From assembly GCA_023428545.1 (NCBI GenBank), contig JAEYXH010000012.1:1-64000 (forward strand): 64,000 nt of DNA, in the 5' to 3' direction. How positions within the stretch are numbered: the first letter of the stretch is position 1; the number at the start of each line of letters is the position of its first letter. Shown one piece after another: positions 38,632-46,173 of the stretch. The stretch comes from Bacteroidota bacterium (GTDB lineage Bacteria > Bacteroidota > Bacteroidia > Bacteroidales > Prolixibacteraceae). A program made the position numbers and the translations under genes. The notes below the pieces were generated by a model. The model was not told the origin of the DNA. It searched no databases and saw only the letters and a list, made by a program, of their open reading frames with translations.

Positions 38632-39987
38632 ATGAAACCGCAGAAAGTTATCATTATCGGCGCAGCAGGCCGCGATTTTCACAATTTCAACACCTATTTC
38701 AGAGGCAATCCCGACTATAAGGTAGTCGCATTTACGGCTGCACAGATTCCGGATATCGATGGTCGAAAGTATCCGCCTGAGCTGGCTGGCGAACTCTATC
38801 CCGATGGAATTCCAATACATCACCAGAATGAGCTAGAAGAACTTATACGCAAGCATGAAACCGATATTTGTGTTTTTTCATACAGTGATGTGCCATATCA
38901 ATATGTAATGAAAATCTCGTCAATCGTTAATGCTGCCGGTTCCATGTTCTTGCTGATGAGCCCAAGGCAAACACATATAAGGAGCACCAAGCCTGTAATT
39001 TCGGTTTGTGCGACCCGCACAGGTTCAGGTAAAAGTCAGACGAGCAGAAAGATTGTCCAGTTGCTCATGCGGCTTGGATTAAAAGTGGTTGCCATCAGGC
39101 ACCCCATGCCATATGGCAATCTGGCCGAGCAGGCAGTGCAGCGTTTTGCAACCATCGAAGATTTGGCAAAGCACAAATGTACCATTGAGGAGATCGAAGA
39201 ATATGAGCCACATATTGTTAGAGGAAATGTGATTTATGCAGGTGTCGATTACGAGGCGATTCTCCGTGCTGCCGAGAATGACCAGGATGGCTGTGATGTG
39301 ATATTGTGGGATGGTGGAAACAATGATTTTTCCTTCTATAACGCTGATTTGTCAATCGTGGTAGCTGACCCGCACCGTCCTGGAACCGAAGTGGCCTATT
39401 ATCCGAGTGAACTGAATATGAGGACTGCTGATGTCATAATAATTAACAAGATCGATACGGCAAGCCCTGAACATATTGAAACCGTAAGGAAAAATATTGA
39501 AAAGGTAAATCCGGGAGCTGTTGTAATTGATGCCACAAGCCCGATCAGGGTCGATTACCCTGATTTGATTAAAGGAAAGAGGGTTTTGGCTGTGGAGGAC
39601 GGACCAACCTTGACCCATGGGGAAATGAAAATAGGTGCTGCTGTTGTGGCTGCACACAAATATGGGGCCCGGGAATTGGTAGATCCCAGACCATTCCTTT
39701 GTGGCAAATTAAATGATACTTTCAATACCTATCCGGGAATCGGGAAGTTGTTGCCGGCAATGGGCTACAGTCCTGAACAAGTGAAAGACCTGGAAGATAC
39801 CATCAATAATACCGATTGCGACACAGTTCTTATCGGGACTCCCATTGATCTTCAGCGATTGGTGAGGCTGACCAAACCTGCAACCAGGGTGTATTACGAC
39901 CTGGAGGAAATTGGCTATCCTAAACTTGAAGATGTCTTGGACGAGTTTTTAAATAAAACTGGATTAGTGAATCTGGCAACGAAGTGA
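38632..39987 (+). CDS. Cyclic 2,3-diphosphoglycerate synthetase homologue (COG2403-like GTPase/ATPase)
   Basis: The 451-residue protein has an N-terminal Rossmann-like part (VIIIGAAGRDFHNFNTYF), a P-loop at about residues 128-136 (TRTGSGKSQ), an aspartate-containing Walker B-like strand (VILWDGGNNDF) and NKID. The order matches archaeal cDPGS, which closes 2,3-diphosphoglycerate into its cyclic anhydride with ATP. Bacterial members are common in anaerobes, but their product is not established, so the archaeal name should not be transferred as a reaction. It is monocistronic, with an inverted repeat in its leader and a hairpin downstream. Confidence 0.82.
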   Translation: MKPQKVIIIGAAGRDFHNFNTYFRGNPDYKVVAFTAAQIPDIDGRKYPPELAGELYPDGIPIHHQNELEELIRKHETDICVFSYSDVPYQYVMKISSIVNAAGSMFLLMSPRQTHIRSTKPVISVCATRTGSGKSQTSRKIVQLLMRLGLKVVAIRHPMPYGNLAEQAVQRFATIEDLAKHKCTIEEIEEYEPHIVRGNVIYAGVDYEAILRAAENDQDGCDVILWDGGNNDFSFYNADLSIVVADPHRPGTEVAYYPSELNMRTADVIIINKIDTASPEHIETVRKNIEKVNPGAVVIDATSPIRVDYPDLIKGKRVLAVEDGPTLTHGEMKIGAAVVAAHKYGARELVDPRPFLCGKLNDTFNTYPGIGKLLPAMGYSPEQVKDLEDTINNTDCDTVLIGTPIDLQRLVRLTKPATRVYYDLEEIGYPKLEDVLDEFLNKTGLVNLATK

Positions 39988-40031
39988 TTAACAGATTTTT
40001 GAGCTAGCGGTATTTTGTTCATTTGTTTAAA

Positions 40032-40053
40032 CGCCCTCCAATCATGGAGGGTG
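40032..40053 (+). terminator. Hairpin, probable terminator of the cDPGS homologue
   Basis: CGCCCTCC pairs with GGAGGGTG (8 bp, one G-U) around the 6-nt loop AATCAT. It is followed after a few bases by CATTTTTATT. It lies 45 bp after the stop and just before the next promoter. Confidence 0.5.
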
Positions 40054-40067
40054 AATGTCATTTTTAT

Positions 40068-40075
40068 TACTTTTG
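40068..40075 (+). promoter_or_regulatory. Bacteroidota -7 element for the PfkB-type gene
   Basis: TACTTTTG is a match to TAnnTTTG, 21 bp before the ATG at 40097. The -33 position holds TGGA, part of the upstream hairpin. Confidence 0.45.
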
Positions 40076-40096
40076 ACAAGTTGAAAACAGAAACAG

Positions 40097-41002
40097 ATGA
40101 GCAAGAGAATTGTCGCATTTGGTGAACTCGTTTGGGATATTTTCCCTGACGATCATAAAATTGGAGGTGCCCCTGTTAACTTGGTTTTCAGGGTGAATTC
40201 AATGGGTGATGAGGGATTCTTGTTGTCCCGAATCGGCGAAGACCAACTTGGCCAGGATGCACTCAAAGAACTTGCCAAACTGAATATTTCTGACTCCAAC
40301 GTTCAGGTGGATCCTATTTTCCCTACCGGGACCGCCCATATCCGGATCGGGAGTGAAGGCAGGCCTGATTACGTGATTGAACCTGATATGGCCTTCGACC
40401 ACATCGAATTCACGGCAGAAGCACTAAAACTCGTCAGAAGCGCAGATTGTCTGGTCTATGGAACGCTCGTCCAACGATACGGAATTTCAAAAAATACCCT
40501 CAGGGAGTTATTAAAGGAATCACCTGCACCAGTTAAATACCTTGACCTGAAACTTCGTAAAAATTGTTATAACCGCCCGATACTGGAGAGTAGCCTTGAG
40601 GCAGCAAACATCCTGAGAGTTAAGGAAAATGAGCTCTTTACGCTAAAAAGTGAGCTTGGACTCTTTGAGTTTGAAACACGGGCACTGGCCCTTGAAGTGA
40701 TCAATGAATATAATATTGACATTGTATTGGTTACCAAGAGCAAATCGGGCGCTTGCGCTGTGTGCAAAGACGGATCTTATTATGAGGATCCCGGACATAA
40801 AATCGACATTATTGATACTGTTGGTTCAGGTTCAGCTTTTTCAGCTGCGTTCCTCAATGTTTATTTAGAGAACAAAAACGTTGAAGAAGCACTGAATTTT
40901 GCCAACGCAGCGGGTGCGGCGGTGGCAGCAACCCATGGGGCAACCTCCTACATATCAAAACGACAAATTACTGATCTGATGCGCAAGGGCGTACGCCGTT
41001 AA
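40097..41002 (+). CDS. PfkB-family sugar kinase-like protein with altered catalytic site
   Basis: The ribokinase fold is clear: GELVWDIFPD and GGAPVNLVFRVNSMG at the N-terminus, as in Bacteroidota fructokinases, and the C-terminal anion-hole motif. That motif reads DTVGSGSAF (residues 240-248), not DTxGAGDxF, so the catalytic-base aspartate is replaced by Ser246. The codons read cleanly (GGT TCA GGT TCA), so this is not a frameshift. The kinase activity is therefore doubtful. It is 38 bp upstream of a Gfo/Idh/MocA gene and a sugar isomerase gene, suggesting a small sugar-utilisation operon. Compare the intact DTTGAGD in adenosine kinase at 48.4-49.4 kb. Confidence 0.82.
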   Translation: MSKRIVAFGELVWDIFPDDHKIGGAPVNLVFRVNSMGDEGFLLSRIGEDQLGQDALKELAKLNISDSNVQVDPIFPTGTAHIRIGSEGRPDYVIEPDMAFDHIEFTAEALKLVRSADCLVYGTLVQRYGISKNTLRELLKESPAPVKYLDLKLRKNCYNRPILESSLEAANILRVKENELFTLKSELGLFEFETRALALEVINEYNIDIVLVTKSKSGACAVCKDGSYYEDPGHKIDIIDTVGSGSAFSAAFLNVYLENKNVEEALNFANAAGAAVAATHGATSYISKRQITDLMRKGVRR

Positions 41003-41040
41003 TCATTATATTTAGGGGATTATCTAATCGCCTTTGCATA

Positions 41041-42363
41041 ATGAAAACAAATCGCAGAAATTTTATTCGTTCCACTTCACTGGCCACAGCTTCCCTGGGC
41101 TTGGCCGGTCCGTTTTCCCATACCGTCTTCGCTGGTACCCCATCTGATCAATTAAACGTTGCCCTGATCGGTGTCAGGAATATGGGCTTCGGTATCCTTG
41201 AACGCCATCTCGAAAAGGGTAATGTCAACTGTGTCGGGTTATGCGATGTTGACGGTAACCTTTTAGAGAAAAGGGCTTCAGATGTTCAAAAATCTTTCGG
41301 GCAAAAACCTGTTTTGTATAAGGATTTCCGGAAGCTCCTTGAAAATAAGGATATAGATGCCGTAATTGTGGGTTCTCCCGACCATTGGCATTGTTTACAC
41401 ACTGTATATGCCTGTCAGGCCGGAAAAGATGTTTACGTTGAAAAGCCGATGGCCAATTCAATTGCCGAATGTGATGTGATGGTCAAGGCGGGTCAGCGGT
41501 ATAACCGGTTAATTCAGGTTGGCCAACAGCAACGTTCAGGCAAGCACTGGCAAGATGTAAATTCCATGATTCGGAATGGGAAGATCGGTAAACTCAGAAA
41601 GGTAAACATTTGGGGCAATTTTGATTATGGCGTCGGTCAGACCAAAGTGCCCGACCAACCGGTACCCGATGGCGTTGATTTCGATATGTGGCTGGGGCCG
41701 GCTCCTGACAGAAGTTTTAATCCTACCCGATTCCATGGCAGCTGGAGAATGTTTTGGGATTATGGAGGTGGTTTGATCACTGACTGGGGAGTTCACCTGA
41801 TTGACATGGCTTTTTGGGCAAATGAGATGAAAACCCCACCAAAAATCACACTTGCCACCGGAGGGAATTTATCCTTTGAGAATAATGCCCATGAAACCTA
41901 TGATACCATGTCAGTAATCTGGCAGCATGATGATTTTATCGTTTCATGGGAGCATACTGCAGGCACGCAAGGTGGCCCATGGGATAAAAATTATGGATTG
42001 GCATTTATCGGTGATGATGCTACCCTGGTGGTCAACAGGCAGGGTTATAAGATCATACCCGAATGGGACGATGCCAAACAGGTCGAAAAGACAAGTGGGC
42101 TTGAAGTTAAAATGGAAGGTGAAAACCATGGTGATCATGTGGCAAATTTCATAAGCTGCGTGAAGTCCAGAAATACTCCAGTCTGCCCTCCTGAACTTGG
42201 AAGGGCTGTGGCCGTGGCGGCACATGCAGCCAATATTGCGGTGAGGACCGGCGAAAACAAGTTGGTATGGGATGAAAAATCAGGTGCCTTTTCCAATTCA
42301 GAATTAGCAAATAACATGATCATGCCAAAATACAGGAGTCCCTGGAAGTTCCCTGAATTATAA
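41041..42363 (+). CDS. Tat-exported Gfo/Idh/MocA-family oxidoreductase
   Basis: An N-terminal twin-arginine signal (NRRNFIRST, cleavage near VFA at about residue 31) precedes a Rossmann domain (LNVALIGVRNMGFG) and the catalytic-lysine motif EKP (VYVEKPMAN). The C-terminal domain has the family's DWGVHLIDM segment, with His as a proton relay. The 440 residues fit the Bacteroidota-type periplasmic members, which carry a tightly bound NAD(P) and act on sugars or their keto forms. The neighbours on both sides are sugar enzymes. Confidence 0.87.
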   Translation: MKTNRRNFIRSTSLATASLGLAGPFSHTVFAGTPSDQLNVALIGVRNMGFGILERHLEKGNVNCVGLCDVDGNLLEKRASDVQKSFGQKPVLYKDFRKLLENKDIDAVIVGSPDHWHCLHTVYACQAGKDVYVEKPMANSIAECDVMVKAGQRYNRLIQVGQQQRSGKHWQDVNSMIRNGKIGKLRKVNIWGNFDYGVGQTKVPDQPVPDGVDFDMWLGPAPDRSFNPTRFHGSWRMFWDYGGGLITDWGVHLIDMAFWANEMKTPPKITLATGGNLSFENNAHETYDTMSVIWQHDDFIVSWEHTAGTQGGPWDKNYGLAFIGDDATLVVNRQGYKIIPEWDDAKQVEKTSGLEVKMEGENHGDHVANFISCVKSRNTPVCPPELGRAVAVAAHAANIAVRTGENKLVWDEKSGAFSNSELANNMIMPKYRSPWKFPEL

Positions 42364-42387
42364 TCACTTGACCAATATTTACCTATC

Positions 42388-43245
42388 ATGAATCGTATTA
42401 ACCGTCGACAATTCATTCGCCATACAACAATGGCATCCATTCTTACGGCAGTCACTCCACCTTTGTTCGCATTGAATAATGGGAATAAATTGCCAGCTAT
42501 CGGGTTTATTTCCGGGATAGTCAATAATTTTCTTCAGGAAGATTGGAAAGGAACCCTGTCAACCCTTGCCGCAATTGGATATACTGAGATTGAAGGTGGC
42601 TGGAACCTTGGCGAATCACCTAAAGAAATGTTGGATTTCTGCACCGGAATTGGAATCAGGCCTGTGGCCGGAGGGTTGGGTCTACAACAGTTGCTTGAAA
42701 ACACAGCTTCACACATAGAAACGGCAAAGCAGTGTGAGAACGATTACCTGGTTTGCTACTGGCCATGGCTCGATGGCGCCGATAACATTACCGCTGAACA
42801 GTGTCGTAAATCAGCTGGTATCCTGAATCAAATGGGTGAATTGTGCAAGAGTTCCGGATTGAAATTTTGCTGGCATAACCACGACAAGGAGTTTCTGAAG
42901 GACACAGGAGAAGGATTACCTTTCGATCTTTTAATGAAATGGACTGACCCTTCACTGGTCTCGGTTGAACTCGATTTGTACTGGGTGAAGAAAGGTGGCG
43001 GAGATCCACTCTCCGTAATGAAAAAATATCCGGGACGATATTCAATTCTTCATCTTAAAGATATGAATAACGAAGAGGAAATGGATTTTGCGTGTCCCGG
43101 AGCTGGCGTGATCGACTTTGCACCTTTGCTTCGTGAGGCACTTGACCAGGGGATACAGCATTATATGGTTGAGAGGGATGGAGAGGTCAACGGACTGAAT
43201 TGTTTACAGAACAGCTACCACTACCTGAGGGAACTTTCTCTTTAA
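42388..43245 (+). CDS. Sugar phosphate isomerase/epimerase-like TIM-barrel protein, exported
   Basis: The protein has a twin-arginine-like leader (NRRQFIRHT) and then an AP-endonuclease-2/xylose-isomerase-like TIM barrel. Candidate metal ligands are Glu in GYTEIEG, His in FCWHNHDKEF, Asp in ELDLYWV, His in ILHLKDM and Glu near the C-terminus (MVERDG). It is 24 bp downstream of the Gfo/Idh/MocA gene; such pairs often act together on exported sugar intermediates such as 3-keto-glycosides. The substrate is not predictable from sequence. Confidence 0.84.
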   Translation: MNRINRRQFIRHTTMASILTAVTPPLFALNNGNKLPAIGFISGIVNNFLQEDWKGTLSTLAAIGYTEIEGGWNLGESPKEMLDFCTGIGIRPVAGGLGLQQLLENTASHIETAKQCENDYLVCYWPWLDGADNITAEQCRKSAGILNQMGELCKSSGLKFCWHNHDKEFLKDTGEGLPFDLLMKWTDPSLVSVELDLYWVKKGGGDPLSVMKKYPGRYSILHLKDMNNEEEMDFACPGAGVIDFAPLLREALDQGIQHYMVERDGEVNGLNCLQNSYHYLRELSL

Positions 43246-43317
43246 TTGTCAGTTTTCGAATTTGTGTTAACGTCTTGGCTTTTGAAAAACATACATCTTT
43301 TGGTAACCTGAAAGAAG

Positions 43318-43349
43318 GGAATTCAGTTTAATATATAAAACTGAATTCC
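43318..43349 (+). repeat. Perfect 12-bp hairpin immediately before a start codon
   Basis: GGAATTCAGTTT (43318-43329) and AAACTGAATTCC (43338-43349) are exact complements around an 8-nt AT loop. The DUF1338 ATG is at 43351. A Shine-Dalgarno-like AGAAGGG (43313-43319) touches the 5' foot of the stem, so folding would bring it next to the start codon. Confidence 0.7.
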
Positions 43350-43350
43350 T

Positions 43351-44277
43351 ATGAAAACGACAACCACAAAATTGTTGAAGCAGCTCACGGAGAACCTGTG
43401 GCTCCAATACCTGCATAGGGTGCCTTACGCACGCAGATATTCGGAAATGGTCGAGGCAAAGGGTGGACGAATCGTTCATGACCATATTGCCTTCAGAACA
43501 TTAAATACACAAACAGGTGAACAGCCATCCGGCATTCAGGCGATCGGGCACCTACTGGAAATGCTGAACTATAAAAAGACAGGCAAGTATAAATTCCCCA
43601 GGATGCAGGTGAGTGCAGTTCATTATGAACATCCTGATCCTCTGCTCCCCAGAATATTTGTCAGCCAGCTTGAGGTGGATGAGTTACCGGACTGGGCTCG
43701 GAATATTATTATCCAACGGGTTTTTGAAACACCCTACCTGATTTCGGATCAGGCAATCGAATTGTTAAATGTTATTGAAGATCGGGGGAATATTCCCGCT
43801 GAGGCTGCTGAAATATTGGTTGAAGAGCTGACCGGATATTTCAGGCGTCCCTGGAAGTTGCCGGTCAGGGAGGATCTGCTGCAGATCAATGACTTGTCGC
43901 AATATGCTGCGTGGGTTTTGCTTCATGGAAATTCGGTAAACCATTTTGCCGCTTCAATCAATTTGCAAAATGTGCCTGATTGGCCTGATCTGGAAACTAC
44001 CTGCAAGGCCCTGGCAGCTTCAAATATCCCTATGAAGGAGGAGATTGAAGGAGAACGGGGAAGTATTTTGCGACAATCGGCGACACAGGCAGTAAAGGAA
44101 ATTATTCGCCTTAAAAACAGTGATGGTGTGATAGTGGACACCGAATGGACCTACGCATATTATGAATTTACGGAAAGAGGATATGTGATTAGTGATTCCG
44201 GCGAGAACTTATTTTCCGGTTTTCTTACTGATCAGGCAACCCATTTGTTTAAAATGACTGAAACCCGGGAAAATTAA
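43351..44277 (+). CDS. DUF1338-family protein (2-oxoadipate dioxygenase/decarboxylase-like)
   Basis: The DUF1338 fold is recognised from VHDHIAFRTLN (metal-ligand candidate H45), the HGNSVNHFAAS region (H192/H198) and the C-terminal YYEFTERG (E272). These resemble the two-His, one-Glu Fe(II) site of HglS/YdcJ, which converts 2-oxoadipate to 2-hydroxyglutarate in lysine breakdown. At 308 residues it is shorter than HglS (about 460). No lysine-degradation genes are nearby, so the substrate is open. The start is preceded by an exact hairpin. Confidence 0.78.
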   Translation: MKTTTTKLLKQLTENLWLQYLHRVPYARRYSEMVEAKGGRIVHDHIAFRTLNTQTGEQPSGIQAIGHLLEMLNYKKTGKYKFPRMQVSAVHYEHPDPLLPRIFVSQLEVDELPDWARNIIIQRVFETPYLISDQAIELLNVIEDRGNIPAEAAEILVEELTGYFRRPWKLPVREDLLQINDLSQYAAWVLLHGNSVNHFAASINLQNVPDWPDLETTCKALAASNIPMKEEIEGERGSILRQSATQAVKEIIRLKNSDGVIVDTEWTYAYYEFTERGYVISDSGENLFSGFLTDQATHLFKMTETREN

Positions 44278-44304
44278 TCCCCAGTTTGGATTCTTAATTT
44301 TTTT

Positions 44305-45543
44305 TCAGTGGGTTGTTTTGGGCTTTTTCGGAATTATTTCCAGCCAAGCCCCAAACTGATTATTATATGCAAATTCAGTCAATGGGATTAATCCGGAGAT
44401 GATTTTTCCGGTGTTTTCGCATAATTTGAAATGAGGAGGATGTTCACTTATCCATTGTGTAAATGGTTTTCCTTTTCCCTGCCAGGTCCGGAAAATTCCA
44501 TAAGATGCAGGGTGAAGGTATTTTTCAATTTCCAGAGATATATGGCCCATGGTAAAACGCCAGTTGATCTCAAGGCAGGGATTGATTTTTAACCTGCCTG
44601 CGTTGTCCTTGAAAATAAGCGTATCGATTCCAAGTGGACCTGAGTATGTCTCCGTTAATCCCGATTCATGAAAAATCCTTGTAAATAATCCGGGCAGAAT
44701 GGTAACTGCCCATTCAAGAAATTCCTTTTCTTCATCCGGAATATCGGAGGGGAATCCTCCAAGATTGTTTCCCTGGTATTGTCCTTTAAGATCAGTAAAA
44801 AATCTTGAAATCCCCAGGTAATTAATTTCTCCCTGATCAATTTGGAAGAGAAAAGCCAGGTCATGAACTTTATCAAGAAATGGTTCTGCCATTAAATATC
44901 CTTGTGATTTGAGGGCACTGTGAATACGCTGTTTTACTGTTTGGTGAAGTGGTATTTCTGTAATTGGGATCAAACCCCTTCCTGAGCTGCTCCATGGTAA
45001 TTTCAACATCAACTTGCCGTTTTCTGCTATTTGCGATTCAATTTCCTCCATATTTTGACAAACTTTGGATACCATGGCCACAGATATGAAGTTATCATGG
45101 AAATGATTCTTCAGAATGTGGTGCAGTGCATTTTGTGATGTCTTGCGGCTACGGAGCTCCTTGTCGGCCTGCATCCATGGGGGTATGCCAGGGAGATTTG
45201 AAAGGTATTTGCCGGTTTCGGTCAAAGTTGTAATCATGCGAATGAAAGCCGGACTCCAGCCCCAGGGAATGATCTCTTTTATTGACCCTGGCTTTATCGG
45301 GAAGGAATCAAAGGTTCTGAATTGCGGTTGTGGAAAACCCACTGATTCCATTAAATGGGATAATTCATCAGAAGGAAGCCGTTTCAGTAATACAATATCA
45401 TCTGGTTTAGCCAGGAATCTGACAATACCTGACATATCTTCTTGCATCCGGGAAAGCGTTGCATTGGGTTGCCATGAATGGTTGCCATTGGCAACCGCAA
45501 AATCACAGGTAGGATTGAATACGTATAGTCTGGGCAGACTCAT
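44305..45543 (-). CDS. Uncharacterised ATP-grasp-like protein
   Basis: I do not recognise a named family. The 412-residue protein begins LYVFNPTCDFAVANGN and contains KLPWSSSGRGL (about 181-191), which resembles the lysine and Gly-rich loop of ATP-grasp enzymes. A later GPLGIDTLIFKD, then INPCLEINWRFTMG, resembles the metal-binding Asp/Glu/Asn strand pair of that fold. I infer a cytosolic ATP-dependent ligase for an unknown acid. Similar unnamed proteins occur in Bacteroidota. It ends 28 bp from the convergent DUF1338 gene and starts 10 bp after the cvpA stop, so it is cotranscribed with cvpA. Confidence 0.6.
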   Translation of the reverse strand: MSLPRLYVFNPTCDFAVANGNHSWQPNATLSRMQEDMSGIVRFLAKPDDIVLLKRLPSDELSHLMESVGFPQPQFRTFDSFPIKPGSIKEIIPWGWSPAFIRMITTLTETGKYLSNLPGIPPWMQADKELRSRKTSQNALHHILKNHFHDNFISVAMVSKVCQNMEEIESQIAENGKLMLKLPWSSSGRGLIPITEIPLHQTVKQRIHSALKSQGYLMAEPFLDKVHDLAFLFQIDQGEINYLGISRFFTDLKGQYQGNNLGGFPSDIPDEEKEFLEWAVTILPGLFTRIFHESGLTETYSGPLGIDTLIFKDNAGRLKINPCLEINWRFTMGHISLEIEKYLHPASYGIFRTWQGKGKPFTQWISEHPPHFKLCENTGKIISGLIPLTEFAYNNQFGAWLEIIPKKPKTTH

Positions 45544-45552
45544 CCCGGGCTA

Positions 45553-46071
45553 TTAAAGATTATCCGTTTCATCTTCTTTGTTGATATCACCCCAAAAGTC
45601 AAGAAATGGAAATACAGAGGGCGCAAAATCTTTTACAGGTTCAAACATCCTCGAATTATTTTTTGCTTCAACCGGGATCAGGTGGACATCCTGGTCAATC
45701 TTGTTGATGACAACCAGAAATACGCTAAGGATGATAATACCCTTGAGGGCTCCAAAAAGCAGGCCGGCAAGGCGGTTGATGAAGTTTAACTTTATGGCTT
45801 TTAAAAGATTACTGATGAGCGCCCCGATAATGTTGATCAGGATTATTACAAAAATGAAGATGCCGATAAAAGCAAGGATATTTACATATTTGCCATCCCA
45901 TTGAAAGGTATCGGTGAGATAACCACCAAGCACTGCAGAAAATTTGATTGCGGCCCATATTCCTAGAATGAGTGCTACAAGCCCTGCCAGTTCTTCAACA
46001 AACCCGTTTTTAAAGCCATTTAAGGCAGATAACAACAGAAGTATTAGGAGAATGATGTCCAGATAATTCAT
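45553..46071 (-). CDS. cvpA: CvpA-family membrane protein
   Basis: This 172-residue protein has four membrane helices and the CvpA signature near the N-terminus (LNGFKNGFVEELAGLVALI). CvpA proteins sit in the inner membrane and affect envelope stress resistance and, in E. coli, colicin V production. The C-terminal 35 residues are polar and cytosolic or periplasmic. It is the first gene of a two-gene unit with the ATP-grasp-like protein. Confidence 0.85.
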   Translation of the reverse strand: MNYLDIILLILLLLSALNGFKNGFVEELAGLVALILGIWAAIKFSAVLGGYLTDTFQWDGKYVNILAFIGIFIFVIILINIIGALISNLLKAIKLNFINRLAGLLFGALKGIIILSVFLVVINKIDQDVHLIPVEAKNNSRMFEPVKDFAPSVFPFLDFWGDINKEDETDNL

Positions 46072-46173
46072 AAATCGGTAAGTATGGTTAATAATGCTGG
46101 TTAAAGGTATAAAAAATATATGCCGTCATTCTCGTCCATCAAAATTTCCTAAATTTGACAAAAAATTGGTTCG

